In this document: piece after piece, positions 26,214 through 34,652 of the stretch
Position numbering within the stretch: position 1 is the stretch's first letter
How the letters are laid out: each line of letters opens with the position of its first letter
Assembly (NCBI RefSeq): GCF_008271695.1
Contig: NZ_VKKY01000001.1
Span: 310,001 to 374,000 of the forward strand
Length of the DNA stretch: 64,000 bases
Direction of reading: 5' to 3'
DNA from: Rufibacter hautae
GTDB lineage: Bacteria; Bacteroidota; Bacteroidia; Cytophagales; Hymenobacteraceae
Made by a program: the position numbers and the translations under genes
The notes under the pieces: generated by a model
The model's database searches: none
What the model saw: the letters and a program-made list of their open reading frames with translations, nothing else
What the model was told of the DNA's origin: nothing

Positions 26214-26884
26214 TTTGTGTTTTTAAAGCCGATTCTCTGGAAAATAGAAAGGAAGTTGTTACCGTCTGGGAACGCCTGCACAGACTCTGGCAGGTAGGTA
26301 TAGGCGGCATTGTCTTTTGAGATCAGTTTTCCGAAAACAGGTAAAATATGTTTGAAGTAAAAATTATATCCTTGTTTCATGGGAAACGCCTGCGGCTTGG
26401 AGAACTCCAAGATCACCGCCATGCCACCGGGCTTCAGCACGCGAAACATCTCGGCAAGGCCTTTCTCCAAGTTCTCAAAGTTGCGCACCCCAAAGGCCAC
26501 CGTGATGGCGTCAAAATGGTTGTCGGGGAACTGAATGCTCTCAGAATCGCCTAGCTGCAATTGCACCAGATGGTTCAGGCCTCGCTTGGCAATTTTCTCC
26601 CGGCCCACCTGCAGCATGCCCTCAGAAATGTCAATCCCGATGATCTGTTTGGGCTTGAGCCGCAGGGTCTCCAACGCGAAGTCGCCGGTGCCCGTGGCAA
26701 TGTCTAATACCATCTGGGGCTTCAGCGGTTCCAGCAGTTTCACCGCCCTTTTGCGCCAGTAAATGTCTACCCCTGCGCTAAGAAAATGGTTTAGGAAATC
26801 ATAGCGTTTGGCAATGCTGTTGAACATCTGCGCCACCTGCTTTTTCTTACCATCTTCCTGGTCTTTGTACGGAACTACTGACAT
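26162..26884 (-). CDS. ubiE: Demethylmenaquinone methyltransferase
   Basis: SAM-dependent C-methyltransferase of 240 residues performing the last step of menaquinone synthesis (demethylmenaquinone to menaquinone); menG is an equivalent name. KKKQVAQMFNSIAKRYDFLNH is the UbiE N-terminal signature, VLDIATGTGDFALETL is SAM motif I, and DAITVAFGVRNFENLEKGLA with FRVLKPGG covers the later motifs. Bacteroidota normally use menaquinone, which supports that reaction over the ubiquinone one. It is the first gene of the ubiE-porT-SDR run, with a -7 box at 26909-26916. Confidence 0.95.
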   Translation of the reverse strand: MSVVPYKDQEDGKKKQVAQMFNSIAKRYDFLNHFLSAGVDIYWRKRAVKLLEPLKPQMVLDIATGTGDFALETLRLKPKQIIGIDISEGMLQVGREKIAKRGLNHLVQLQLGDSESIQFPDNHFDAITVAFGVRNFENLEKGLAEMFRVLKPGGMAVILEFSKPQAFPMKQGYNFYFKHILPVFGKLISKDNAAYTYLPESVQAFPDGNNFLSIFQRIGFKNTKWHSLTFGISSIYTGTK

Positions 26885-26908
26885 GTACTACTTTTAGTTT
26901 AGGAGCGG

Positions 26909-26916
26909 CAAAGCTA
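26909..26916 (-). promoter_or_regulatory. Promoter -7 box for ubiE (TAGCTTTG on minus strand)
   Basis: TANNTTTG read on the minus strand, 24 bases before the ubiE ATG. Predicted start of the ubiE-porT-SDR transcript near 26902. Confidence 0.68.
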
Positions 26917-26973
26917 CTATGCATTAACTACATTTCCTGCATTATGTTGTAAAGTGCCCTCCCATAAATAACA

Positions 26974-27001
26974 AGAGCCCCGGTCCTTTGACCGGGGCTC
27001 T
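26974..27001 (-). terminator. Terminator downstream of the OmpA/PorE-like gene
   Basis: A 12-bp perfect GC-rich stem (AGAGCCCCGGTC and complement) with a CTTT loop. The T-run on the minus strand (TTGTTATTT) is modest. Confidence 0.85.
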
Positions 27002-27037
27002 GTTTCTAAGCTATTTTCTCAAAAGGAACGCTAAAAC
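27002..27037. repeat. Nested palindrome, copy 12
   Basis: GTTTCTAAGC, core TATTTTCTCAAAAG, right GCTAAAAC. It lies between the OmpA-like stop and its terminator. Confidence 0.55.
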
Positions 27038-27045
27038 AAGATCGC

Positions 27046-28986
27046 TTATTGTTCCAGGTTTTTGATCACGTTGAATTCTGTGCGGCGGTTCAACTGCATG
27101 TTCTCAGGAGAGGTGTTCGGCGCAGCCGGACGACGCTCACCGTAAGAAACGGTGATCAAGCGGTTGCTAGGAATACCTTGCTGCAACAAGTAGTTGTAAG
27201 CGGCCATGGCGCGGTTCTCACCCAAGGTCACGTTGTAGTCATCTGAGGCACGGGAGTCAGTGTGGCCGTCAATAGAGATACGCAGGGTTGGGTTCGCTTT
27301 CATGACACGCACAATGTTGTCCAGCTCAGAGATAGACTCCGGACGCAGGTTGTATTTGTCAGTGTCATAGAAGATGCGTTTGAAGGCATAAGCGCCGGTC
27401 CCAATACCGGTGGTGTCTTCGAAAGCGATGTAGAAATCCTTCTCAAACGTGGTAGTATCGTTCAAAGACATAGGCACTTCGTACTGCTCAGTAGCGATGG
27501 TTTTACCGTCTCTTGACAAAGTCACTTGGTAAGGACGCGCTGAAAGCACAGATACCTGGTAGGTTCCTGAGTCTGGCTTGGTCACATCGCGGGCCTCTAC
27601 AGGCGTGTTGTTAGCGGCTTTACCAGAGAACACCAACTCTACCCCTGGGATGATGGTTGAGTCACGTAGGCTGTACACATGGCCACGTACATTGGCGTTG
27701 CGGATGTAGTTGATCGTGTAGATGTCTTTCTCGCCGTAACCACCCATGCGGTAAGAAGAAAGGTACGCGTAAGAACCATCTGGGCTCAAGCGGTAGTAAG
27801 TGTCATCATCTGGCGTGTTCACTGGGTAACCCATGTTCACAGGTCTGCTCCAACGGCGGGCCACAGTGTCAAAGCTCATGGTGAAGATATCGTATCCACC
27901 CATGGTTGAGTGACCGCGTGAGCTGAAGTACATGGTCAAGCCATCTGGCGTGAAGTAAGGGCTATCCTCATCGTAAGGAGTGTTCACGCCGTTACCGAAG
28001 TTCTTAGGAGCACCCCACTCACCGTTAGGCTGGCGCTTAGAGTAATAGATATCCAGGTCACCGTTCTGAGAGAACTGGCTGGTAGAGTAATAAAGGGTAG
28101 TACCGTCTCTGGAGATGAAGGCATCGGACTCAAAGCCTTTGGAGTTGACGTTTTTGTTCAGTTTCTGCGGCTGACCCCAGTCACCACCGTCGCGGCTGGT
28201 CATGAAGATGTCACCACCTTCGTCCTGACGGTACATCAACAGTTTGGAATCGTTGTCGAATAACTGGATAGAGGCATCGTGACCGGTACCGTTCAACCGT
28301 CCGCTCAAAGACTTAGGGGTTTCCCACTGGTCCTGGCCCAAACGACGAGTTTCGAAGATGTCCTCGAAGTACTCACCGTCTTCGGCTTCTTTGCCGCCGG
28401 TTACGGCCGCGCTGCGGGAAGTGAACAACAGGTAGTTGTCATCTGAGGAGATAACAGGGCTGTGCTCAGAGTAAGGCGTGTTTACGGTTGGCCCCAGGTT
28501 TTTCACGAAGATGTCCTTCGGGTTGGCCACTTCTTTCTTGGCGTTACGGGCGTGTTGCAAAAGCAAAGCCGCCTGCTCTCTGCCTTCGTCATCACGCTTA
28601 CCCAACGTAGCCTGGTAGGCCTGGGCATTTTTGATGGCGTTGTCAAACTCATAGTTCACCAGGTCCACTCTACCTAACCAGTACAGGACATCATCGCCCA
28701 CCTTTGGTTTCATTTTGTAGGCTTTGTAGACATACTCACTGGCTTTCTCTTTGTCAAACGCGATGTAGCTGATACCTGCCCGGTAAAGAGCCTTCGCATT
28801 GTTTGGATCACGCTCCAGCGCCCGCTCATAGAAAGGTAATGCTGCCCGGAAATTTGCCTGGTTGAACATTTTGTCTCCACTCCGGATAAGCTTACGGGTA
28901 CTTTGGGCCATGGCCGTTGACGCCATGATAAACAGTGTTAGAAAAAATAAAGATGTTCTAAACAACCGCTTGTCTAAGTGATTCAT
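27046..28986 (-). CDS. TPR-PD40-OmpA envelope protein, PorE-like
   Basis: 646-residue outer-membrane-associated protein. A signal peptide (about 1-27, SLFFLTLFIMASTAMAQ) is followed by TPR helices (about 30-140, FRAALPFYERALERDPNNAK), a PD40/WD40-like beta-propeller (about 175-440: SPVISSDDNYLLFTS, YFTPDGLTMYFSS, RLSPDGSYAYLSS), a carboxypeptidase-regulatory-like beta-sandwich (about 440-520) and a C-terminal OmpA peptidoglycan-binding domain with ISIDGHTDSRASDDYN and RTEF. This order matches PorE of the type IX system, but Bacteroidota carry several such paralogues, so that role is an inference. It is monocistronic. Confidence 0.83.
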   Translation of the reverse strand: MNHLDKRLFRTSLFFLTLFIMASTAMAQSTRKLIRSGDKMFNQANFRAALPFYERALERDPNNAKALYRAGISYIAFDKEKASEYVYKAYKMKPKVGDDVLYWLGRVDLVNYEFDNAIKNAQAYQATLGKRDDEGREQAALLLQHARNAKKEVANPKDIFVKNLGPTVNTPYSEHSPVISSDDNYLLFTSRSAAVTGGKEAEDGEYFEDIFETRRLGQDQWETPKSLSGRLNGTGHDASIQLFDNDSKLLMYRQDEGGDIFMTSRDGGDWGQPQKLNKNVNSKGFESDAFISRDGTTLYYSTSQFSQNGDLDIYYSKRQPNGEWGAPKNFGNGVNTPYDEDSPYFTPDGLTMYFSSRGHSTMGGYDIFTMSFDTVARRWSRPVNMGYPVNTPDDDTYYRLSPDGSYAYLSSYRMGGYGEKDIYTINYIRNANVRGHVYSLRDSTIIPGVELVFSGKAANNTPVEARDVTKPDSGTYQVSVLSARPYQVTLSRDGKTIATEQYEVPMSLNDTTTFEKDFYIAFEDTTGIGTGAYAFKRIFYDTDKYNLRPESISELDNIVRVMKANPTLRISIDGHTDSRASDDYNVTLGENRAMAAYNYLLQQGIPSNRLITVSYGERRPAAPNTSPENMQLNRRTEFNVIKNLEQ

Positions 28987-29370
28987 AGTGTAAATGTTAA
29001 GGTATAGTATCTTCTAATTAGGCGCAAAAACTAAAATTGAATAAGGAAATCAGAGAGCAATTCTGGTTTCTATAAGCTTATTGGCAGCAATAAAGAGAAC
29101 CACAATAATATTTAAAAATTTTAAGACAATTAATCTGCTTTTCTAAATTATTTTAAGGCTTTTATTAGTAAAGTGCCGCAATATAGAAAAAGTATCTTAT
29201 CTGATAATCATATCCTGTACGCTTATTCGCCCTACGATACTTAGTTTTAGGTTAAATGGTTACTATTTCTGCAAACTTCTCCTTACAAAAACCGCTTGCC
29301 AAGAGAATATGAAGCGGTTAGCGGTTTATTTGGTACCTTTGCGTTTTATAAATAAACGTATGCAGTAATT
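28987..29370. other. AT-rich divergent intergenic region
   Basis: About 384 bases between the OmpA-like gene (minus) and engB (plus), unusually rich in A and T and without a gene, nested palindrome or heptamer array. It holds the engB -7 box at 29334 and presumably the OmpA-like promoter; on the minus strand only an off-spaced match (CAAAAACTA near 29024) was seen. Confidence 0.6.
29334..29341 (+). promoter_or_regulatory. Promoter -7 box for engB (TACCTTTG)
   Basis: Perfect TANNTTTG 29 bases before the engB ATG. Confidence 0.72.
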
Positions 29371-29985
29371 ATGGTCATTAAAGATGCAAAGTTCATTACC
29401 AGCAATACCCGTGCTGATTTGTGTCCGCAGACAGACCTGCCGGAATATGCGTTTATTGGGCGTTCAAATGTGGGCAAATCATCGCTCATCAACATGCTTA
29501 CTAACCGCCTTAAATTAGCTAAGACTTCTTCTTTCCCTGGCAAAACCCAGCTAATCAACCACTTTCTTATCAACGACAATTGGTACTTGGTGGATTTACC
29601 GGGATACGGCTGGGCCAAGGTAAGCAAAGAGTCCAGGGAAGCGTGGCGCAAGATGATCCTATTCTACATGAAAAACCGGCCTAACCTGGCCTGCGTGTTC
29701 GTGCTGATAGACTCGCGTCTGTCCCCCCAAAAAGCTGACCTTGAATTCATGGAACTGCTGGGAACTATGGGCGTGCCTTTTGTGCTTATCTTCACAAAAA
29801 CAGACAAACAGTCTGGCACGAAAACTGATATGAATATTGCGCTCTACATGAAGACCTTGCAGGAAACCTGGGAAGAGCTGCCCATGTACATGAAGAGTTC
29901 TTCTTCCACCAAAGAGGGCCGCGAAGAGATTCTTCAGTTTATCAGTGACGTGAACCAGCGATACCAGGAAGAGCGCAAGGCATAG
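29371..29985 (+). CDS. engB: Ribosome-biogenesis GTP-binding protein YsxC/EngB
   Basis: TRAFAC-class GTPase of 204 residues required for large-subunit ribosome assembly. G1 is IGRSNVGKSSLINML (about residues 29-43), switch I contains FPGKTQLINHF with the conserved G2 Thr, G3 is VDLPGYGWA, G4 is IFTKTDK and G5 lies near YMKSSSSTKEG. The length is standard. It starts a co-directional run with a TonB-like gene and DUF5606; the gaps of 28 and 25 bases suggest one operon driven by the -7 box at 29334. Confidence 0.96.
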   Translation: MVIKDAKFITSNTRADLCPQTDLPEYAFIGRSNVGKSSLINMLTNRLKLAKTSSFPGKTQLINHFLINDNWYLVDLPGYGWAKVSKESREAWRKMILFYMKNRPNLACVFVLIDSRLSPQKADLEFMELLGTMGVPFVLIFTKTDKQSGTKTDMNIALYMKTLQETWEELPMYMKSSSSTKEGREEILQFISDVNQRYQEERKA

Positions 29986-30013
29986 GGCCTGTAAAAGCTA
30001 AAACTTAACTACC

Positions 30014-30391
30014 ATGAAATTCAAACACATTCTAGCAGGAGCCCTTCTGGCTTTTTTCTCCACAGGTGCTTTTGCCCAAACGACCAAACCCGCCGCTGCG
30101 CAGGTAGGGAAGTTGCCGGTGGCCGAGCATTACGCCGGCGGCCAGGACTCTCTGGTAGCCCAACTGCAGCGCAGCATCCAGTACCCTGCTTTGGCGAAGC
30201 GTAACCGCATGCAAGGCCAATGCATTGTTGGCTTCACCCTCACCGAGGACGGGGCCATCACCAATGCCAAGATCCTGAAAGAGATTGGCGGCGGAACCGG
30301 CCAGGAAGCCCTGCGGGTAGTAAAGCTTCTCAAATTCAAAGCCCCAGGGTATAGCCAGCAATACAGCGTGCCCGTAAGCTTCAAACTATAA
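30014..30391 (+). CDS. Small periplasmic TonB C-terminal-like protein
   Basis: 125 residues: a signal peptide (MKFKHILAGALLAFFSTGAFAQ), a short linker and a TonB_C-type fold (QLQRSIQYPALAKRNRMQGQ, then CIVGFTLTEDGAITNAKILK and ALRVVKLLKFKAPG). There is no long Pro-rich periplasm-spanning segment and the N-terminus looks cleavable, so it is probably a soluble or lipid-free TonB-like domain rather than an energy transducer. Such stand-alone domains are frequent in Bacteroidota. It lies between engB and DUF5606 in one run. Function not established. Confidence 0.83.
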   Translation: MKFKHILAGALLAFFSTGAFAQTTKPAAAQVGKLPVAEHYAGGQDSLVAQLQRSIQYPALAKRNRMQGQCIVGFTLTEDGAITNAKILKEIGGGTGQEALRVVKLLKFKAPGYSQQYSVPVSFKL

Positions 30392-30416
30392 TCATTCAAT
30401 ATAACTAAACTATCCT

Positions 30417-30878
30417 ATGCCATTTGACCTGAAAGAGATCGCTTCTATTTCCGGCATGCCAGGCCTTTACAAGATTGTAGCGCCTACCCGCAACGGAATT
30501 ATTGTAGAAAGCCTCTCCGAAAAACCTGCCCGTAGCGTAGCGCAGGCCCGTAACCGGGTTTCTATTCTGCAGGAAATCTCCATGTACACCAATGATGAGG
30601 AGCACACTGTTCCTTTGGCCGAGATCTTTGACCGAATCAGAAAGCAGTACGGCTCTGACCTGCCGGTTACCTCCAAGTCCAGCACCCAAGAGCTGTCTTC
30701 CTTCCTAGAATCAGTGCTGCCGGACTATGACCAGGACCGCGTGTATGCCTCAGACATGAAGAAACTGGCCCAATGGTACCAGATCGTAAACCAGTTTGTT
30801 CCTTACACGGAAGAAACGGAAGAAACTGCCGCCCCTACCCAGGAAACCGAGGGAGACGCAGCTGCTTCTGCTGAATAA
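30417..30878 (+). CDS. DUF5606 domain protein
   Basis: 153-residue cytoplasmic protein belonging to DUF5606, a family restricted to Bacteroidota. The conserved N-terminus MPFDLKEIASISGMPGLYKI continues with TRNGIIVESLSEKPARSVAQ and ISMYTNDEEHTVPLAEIFDR, and later VYASDMKKLAQWYQIV. The C-terminal 25 residues are a low-complexity acidic tail rich in Glu, Thr and Ala. No catalytic motif is recognisable and the function is unknown. It is the last gene of the engB run; a nested palindrome begins in its stop codon and a palindromic terminator follows. Confidence 0.88.
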   Translation: MPFDLKEIASISGMPGLYKIVAPTRNGIIVESLSEKPARSVAQARNRVSILQEISMYTNDEEHTVPLAEIFDRIRKQYGSDLPVTSKSSTQELSSFLESVLPDYDQDRVYASDMKKLAQWYQIVNQFVPYTEETEETAAPTQETEGDAAASAE

Positions 30879-30908
30879 GGCCTATTCTGGAAAAAACGAG
30901 CCCAAAAC
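30877..30908. repeat. Nested palindrome, copy 13 (left arm eroded)
   Basis: AAGGCC, core TATTCTGGAAAAAAC, right GAGCCCAAAAC. It overlaps the DUF5606 stop codon on the left, and its AAAAC is the start of the perfect palindrome at 30904-30947. Confidence 0.65.
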
Positions 30909-30947
30909 ACCGCGGCCCCTGCCAATTGGCAGGGGCCGCGGTGTTTT
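30904..30947. terminator. Perfect 44-bp palindrome, bidirectional terminator
   Basis: AAAACACCGCGGCCCCTGCC AATT and the exact complement: 22 bp against 22 bp without a mismatch, flanked by A's on one side and T's on the other. It separates DUF5606 from convergent fbp. Confidence 0.95.
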
Positions 30948-30974
30948 AATGTGGTTGGTTGTTTATAGCAAGGC

Positions 30975-32012
30975 TTAGTTGTCCATGAGCATAGAGGCCC
31001 TTACCGGTCTTTCCCTAGCCACCAACAGATTCTCTACTTCGTCTACCATTTCCTTGGACCCGATGTAGAAGGTGCAGCGCTGGTGCAGTTCTGAGGGCTG
31101 GATTTCCAAGATGCGGTGCCGCCCGTCTGAGGCTTTACCTCCGGCCTGCTCCACAAGGAACGCCAGCGCGTTGCACTCATACAACAGCCTTAATTTTCCG
31201 CCCGGCGATTTCAATGTGTTAGGGTACATGTAGATACCGCCCTTGAGCAAGTTGCGGTGGAAATCGGCGACTAAAGAACCGATGTAGCGGGCGGCGTAGT
31301 TACGCACGCGGCAAAGCTCCACATAATGCTTGATGCTCTCGGGGAAATGGTTGAACCCGCCCTCGTTCACCGAGTAGATATTACCATTCTGCGGCGTGGT
31401 GATGTTGGGGTGCGAGAGGAAGAACTCGCCCAAGGAAGTTTCATAGGTAAAACCGTTCACGCCACAACCGGTGGTGTACACCAGCATGGTGCTGGAGCCG
31501 TAGATCACGTACCCGGCAGCTACCTGCTCAGTGCCTTTCTGGAAGAAATCCTCCATGGTGGCTTCGGTGCCTATTTCAGAAATACGGCGGTAAATAGAGA
31601 AGATAGTGCCAATGGACACGTTCACATCAATGTTAGAGGAACCATCCAGCGGGTCAATGGCTACAATATATTTTCCTTTGTTATTGCCCGTGTGGATCAC
31701 ATCTTCCTCTTCCTCAGAGATGATGGCGCAAACCTCGCCTCCGTTGCGTAAAGCACGTATGAAGCGGATATTCGCCACCACATCCAGCTTCTGCTGGTCC
31801 TCGCCCTGCACGTTCTGTTTGCCGTAGGCTCCTCCTATATCTGTCAGGCCCGCATGATTAATGGCGCGGTTTACTATTTTTGCCGCCAAGGCAATGTCAC
31901 GGAGCAACTGAGACAATTCACCGGTGGCATACGGAAAATCTTCTTGTTTGCGCATGATGAACCTATCAAGCGTGGTGCCAACCGGCAGGGCCAGGTTTTC
32001 TTTCAGTGTCAT
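30975..32012 (-). CDS. fbp: Fructose-1,6-bisphosphatase class 1
   Basis: Cytoplasmic gluconeogenic enzyme, 345 residues, hydrolysing fructose 1,6-bisphosphate to fructose 6-phosphate. The metal and active-site motif is [30 protein letters not shown] supplies the preceding acidic residues; [20 protein letters not shown] and [17 protein letters not shown] complete the substrate site. The length matches class 1. It is divergent from lysC with a -7 box 56 bases upstream, and is monocistronic. Confidence 0.97.
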   Translation of the reverse strand: MTLKENLALPVGTTLDRFIMRKQEDFPYATGELSQLLRDIALAAKIVNRAINHAGLTDIGGAYGKQNVQGEDQQKLDVVANIRFIRALRNGGEVCAIISEEEEDVIHTGNNKGKYIVAIDPLDGSSNIDVNVSIGTIFSIYRRISEIGTEATMEDFFQKGTEQVAAGYVIYGSSTMLVYTTGCGVNGFTYETSLGEFFLSHPNITTPQNGNIYSVNEGGFNHFPESIKHYVELCRVRNYAARYIGSLVADFHRNLLKGGIYMYPNTLKSPGGKLRLLYECNALAFLVEQAGGKASDGRHRILEIQPSELHQRCTFYIGSKEMVDEVENLLVARERPVRASMLMDN

Positions 32013-32067
32013 AGGATAAGGTAGATTAGTGGAGGATTAGACAAAGAATAGTTTACCTATTCTTTTA

Positions 32068-32075
32068 CAAAAATA
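32068..32075 (-). promoter_or_regulatory. Promoter -7 box for fbp (TATTTTTG on minus strand)
   Basis: TANNTTTG on the minus strand, 56 bases from the fbp ATG, in the divergent fbp-lysC gap. Confidence 0.6.
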
Positions 32076-32135
32076 GCAAATAAACTCACATATAAAACGG
32101 CGCGTTTAACACTTCCTCAAAATAACCAGACTTTA

Positions 32136-33413
32136 ATGATAGTTTATAAATTCGGCGGGGCCTCCGTCAAGAATGCGGCAGCTTTTAAAAACGTGCTCCA
32201 CATCCTTACCCTACCCTCCGCTTCTGAGCAAGTGCTGGTAGTGGTTTCAGCCATGGGCAAAACCACCAACGGCCTGGAGAAGGTCTTCGGGTTGGCTTAC
32301 CAAGGGCAGGAGTACGCGGTGGCGCTGCAGGAAACGCGGCATTACCACCAGGAGATTGTGCAGGAACTCTTCCAGGATGCAAAGCACCCGGTCCACGCTG
32401 CCCTGCAGAATCAGTTCACTTTTCTGGAAAACACCCTTGAAACAGTCCAGCCCCATGACTTTGATCGGCAGTATGACCAGATCATCAGCGTAGGGGAACT
32501 GCTCTCCAGCCTCATTCTGCACCATTTCCTCTGTAGCCAAGGATTCCAGAACCAATGGATAGATTGCCGGGATTACCTGCGCACCGATGACACCTGGCGC
32601 GAGGGCCGCCTGGACTGGGATTGGACCGAGCGGCAGATTCAGCAAGACCTTCCGGCTATAGTAGAAAAGCAGCCCATCATCACCCAAGGATTCATCGGCC
32701 GCACGGCCGAGGGCGCCACCACCACCCTAGGCCGGGAAGGCTCGGATTTCAGCGCAGCTATTTTTGCGTATTGCCTGCAGGCGACCTCGCTCACCATCTG
32801 GAAAGACGTTCCCGGTTTGCTCAACGCCGATCCTAAGCTATTCAGGGACACGGTGAGGTACGAAGAGATTGCCTACCAGGAGGCCATTGAGATGGCTTAT
32901 TACGGAGCCTCGGTGATTCACCCCAAAACAGTGCAGCCGCTGGCCCAACGCTGCATTCCGCTGCACGTGAAGTCCTTTCTGCACCCCGATGCGCCCGGCA
33001 CCGTCATCTGGAACTGCCAGCACGCCCGCATTGCGCCTTCTTTTATCCTGAAACAGAACCAGTGCCTCCTCTCCTTCCACACCAAGGATTTCGGGTTTAT
33101 CTCTGAGTCGCACCTCAGTTCTATTTTCCAGGCGTTGAGCAAGCACCGGTTGAAGATCAACCTCATGCAGAACTCCGCCATCTCGTTCTCTACCTGCGTA
33201 GACGCCGATGACGCTCGGGTAGAAGCTCTTAAAGCTGAACTGGCGCAAGAATTCCTTATTCATTACAACCAGCCGCTGCACCTGTACACCATCAAAAACT
33301 ATGACCAGGCCAGTCTGGAGAAACTAACCCAGGGCAAGGAGATTCTGCTGGAGCAGCGCAGCCGCCTCACCTTTCAATTCATCTGCCGCCCCACAGATAA
33401 TTTCCCGCATTAA
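32136..33413 (+). CDS. lysC: Aspartate kinase, monofunctional
   Basis: 425-residue aspartokinase making aspartyl phosphate, the first step towards lysine, threonine and methionine. It starts MIVYKFGGASVKNA (kinase motif at residues 5-11); ISVGELLSSLILHHFL, GREGSDFSAAIFAYCL and WKDVPGLLNADPKLF are the substrate and nucleotide motifs, and IEMAYYGASVIHPKTVQPL closes the kinase domain. About residues 300-425 hold ACT-type regulatory modules (INLMQNSAISFSTCVDAD), so feedback inhibition is likely. No homoserine dehydrogenase is fused, unlike the bifunctional ThrA form common in Bacteroidota. Monocistronic. Confidence 0.93.
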   Translation: MIVYKFGGASVKNAAAFKNVLHILTLPSASEQVLVVVSAMGKTTNGLEKVFGLAYQGQEYAVALQETRHYHQEIVQELFQDAKHPVHAALQNQFTFLENTLETVQPHDFDRQYDQIISVGELLSSLILHHFLCSQGFQNQWIDCRDYLRTDDTWREGRLDWDWTERQIQQDLPAIVEKQPIITQGFIGRTAEGATTTLGREGSDFSAAIFAYCLQATSLTIWKDVPGLLNADPKLFRDTVRYEEIAYQEAIEMAYYGASVIHPKTVQPLAQRCIPLHVKSFLHPDAPGTVIWNCQHARIAPSFILKQNQCLLSFHTKDFGFISESHLSSIFQALSKHRLKINLMQNSAISFSTCVDADDARVEALKAELAQEFLIHYNQPLHLYTIKNYDQASLEKLTQGKEILLEQRSRLTFQFICRPTDNFPH

Positions 33414-33463
33414 CATGGCCTCTTAATCCCTGGACATACCTCCTATTTAACTTATTCGGCGAG

Positions 33464-33502
33464 GTATTTCAGGGCTATTTTCCTGAAAACCGATCTAAAT
33501 CA
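33464..33502. repeat. Nested palindrome, copy 14
   Basis: GTATTTCAGGGC, core TATTTTCCTGAAAAC, right CGATCTAAATC. It lies in the 288-base gap between lysC and the peroxiredoxin, which otherwise holds only the promoter at 33591-33622. Confidence 0.55.
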
Positions 33503-33590
33503 AGAAGGTATTGGGGAATGTTATTGCCTAATAGGTTTACAAAAGGTAACCACGCGCAAAGAATAGTTTCCAGACTCATTTCCCATCTTT

Positions 33591-33622
33591 TTTGCAGGGT
33601 AAAAGGCTGCCCCTTACCTTTG
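33591..33622 (+). promoter_or_regulatory. Full Bacteroidota promoter for peroxiredoxin
   Basis: TTTG (33591-33594), a 20-base spacer, then TACCTTTG (33615-33622): the best match in the window to the -33/-7 pair. The predicted leader is about 70 bases. Confidence 0.85.
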
Positions 33623-33701
33623 CGCCACCATTGTCCAGGGCTTTCCAACAGAAACTCAGGGCAGTTTTCAATCAGCATCTTTTAAATTAATTTATTTAAC
33701 A

Positions 33702-34334
33702 ATGGCAGTATTAGTAGGTAAAAAAGCACCGTCTTTTAAAGCTACAGCGGTAGTAGATTTAGAGTTTGAAGAAGATTTTTCACTTGACCAATACATTGGA
33801 AAGCAGCACGTTGTGTTCTATTTCTATCCAATGGACTTCACCTTTGTATGCCCTACAGAAATCATCGCGTTCCAAGACCGTTTAGAGGAATTCACGCGTA
33901 AAGGCGTGGCCGTGGTAGGTTGCTCTACAGACACACACCAGTCACACTGGGCTTGGTTGAACACCCCCCGCGAAAGAGGCGGTATTGAAGGCGTGACTTA
34001 CCCTCTGGTTGCCGATGCCACTAAAACCATCTCCTCTAACTTTGACGTGTTGGCCGGTCACTATGACTACAATGAAGAAGGCGAACTGATCTTCGTGGGT
34101 GAGCCAGTGGCTTACCGCGGTCTGTTCCTGATTGACAAGCAAGGTATCGTGCGCCACCAAGTGGTGAACGACATGCCACTGGGTCGCAGCATTGACGAGG
34201 CACTCAGAATGGTAGACGCGCTGCAGTACTTTGAGGAGAAAGGCGAAGTTTGCCCAGCCAACTGGGAAGAAGGACAAGAAGGCATGCAAGCCACCCGCGA
34301 GGGAGTAGCCAATTACCTCACTACCAACGCTTAA
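33702..34334 (+). CDS. Typical 2-Cys peroxiredoxin
   Basis: 210-residue thiol peroxidase of the AhpC/Prx1 group that reduces peroxides. The peroxidatic Cys is C50 in MDFTFVCPTEIIAFQDR with the preceding FYFYP; the resolving Cys is C184 in GEVCPANWEEGQ, defining a typical two-cysteine homodimer. The length is that of Prx1-like enzymes rather than the shorter AhpC of enteric bacteria. Codon use appears biased towards few codons and it has the strongest promoter match in the window, consistent with high expression. No ahpF or thioredoxin gene is adjacent. Confidence 0.95.
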   Translation: MAVLVGKKAPSFKATAVVDLEFEEDFSLDQYIGKQHVVFYFYPMDFTFVCPTEIIAFQDRLEEFTRKGVAVVGCSTDTHQSHWAWLNTPRERGGIEGVTYPLVADATKTISSNFDVLAGHYDYNEEGELIFVGEPVAYRGLFLIDKQGIVRHQVVNDMPLGRSIDEALRMVDALQYFEEKGEVCPANWEEGQEGMQATREGVANYLTTNA

Positions 34335-34357
34335 TCACCTGATTAACACTCTATAGC

Positions 34358-34390
34358 AAAAAAGCTCCCGCACTAAATGGGAGCTTTTTT
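34358..34390 (+). terminator. Terminator of the peroxiredoxin gene
   Basis: AAAAAAGCTCCC ... GGGAGCTTTTTT with a nine-base loop, 24 bases after the stop. Confidence 0.93.
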
Positions 34391-34442
34391 ATTGCGCTAA
34401 CCAGCTAACAATCGCTACGAATTCACTCCCGAAAAGCGGCTT

Positions 34443-34482
34443 CTATTTTGGGGCTATTTTAAGAAAATCGGCCTAAAAACAA
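34443..34482. repeat. Nested palindrome, copy 15
   Basis: CTATTTTGGGGC, core TATTTTAAGAAAATC, right GGCCTAAAAACAAG, between co-directional genes. Confidence 0.7.
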
Positions 34483-34580
34483 GCCGGCGGAAAAGGCTGC
34501 TTTCCAGAAACTAACCTAAATACAATTGCTTATTTTACCGTTCATATTGCCTCTGGCTGGAATTTACAGTGTATCTTTAC

Positions 34581-34615
34581 TTTACAGGCTATTTCTGGTG
34601 AAACAGATGGCCATG
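34581..34615. repeat. Nested palindrome, copy 16 (degenerate)
   Basis: ACAGGC, core TATTTCTGGTGAAAC, right AGATGGCCATGG. It is the second copy in the same gap, with weak outer arms. Confidence 0.35.
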
Positions 34616-34652
34616 GTTTCCCCTTTTCATACTTAATAAAACCCGTTAAGTA

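Larger units (their letters stand above)
34335..34652. other. 318-base gap without a gene
   Basis: Contains the peroxiredoxin terminator, nested palindrome copies 15 and 16 and, near 34573, a TATCTTTA that is one base from a -7 box and may serve waaA. No open reading frame looks real. Confidence 0.6.

Noticed and set aside
26216..26246. Palindrome-like words (TTTTTAAAGCC, then CTCTGGAAAATAG) within the ubiE coding end.
   Set aside because: The arms do not pair and the sequence encodes the conserved C-terminus of UbiE.
32418..32445. Strong half-match to the nested palindrome inside lysC (core CTTTTCTGGAAAACA and CCTTGAAACAG).
   Set aside because: The left arm is absent and the bases encode a normal aspartokinase stretch (TFLENTLETVQ). 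It could be coincidence, so it is not counted as a copy.
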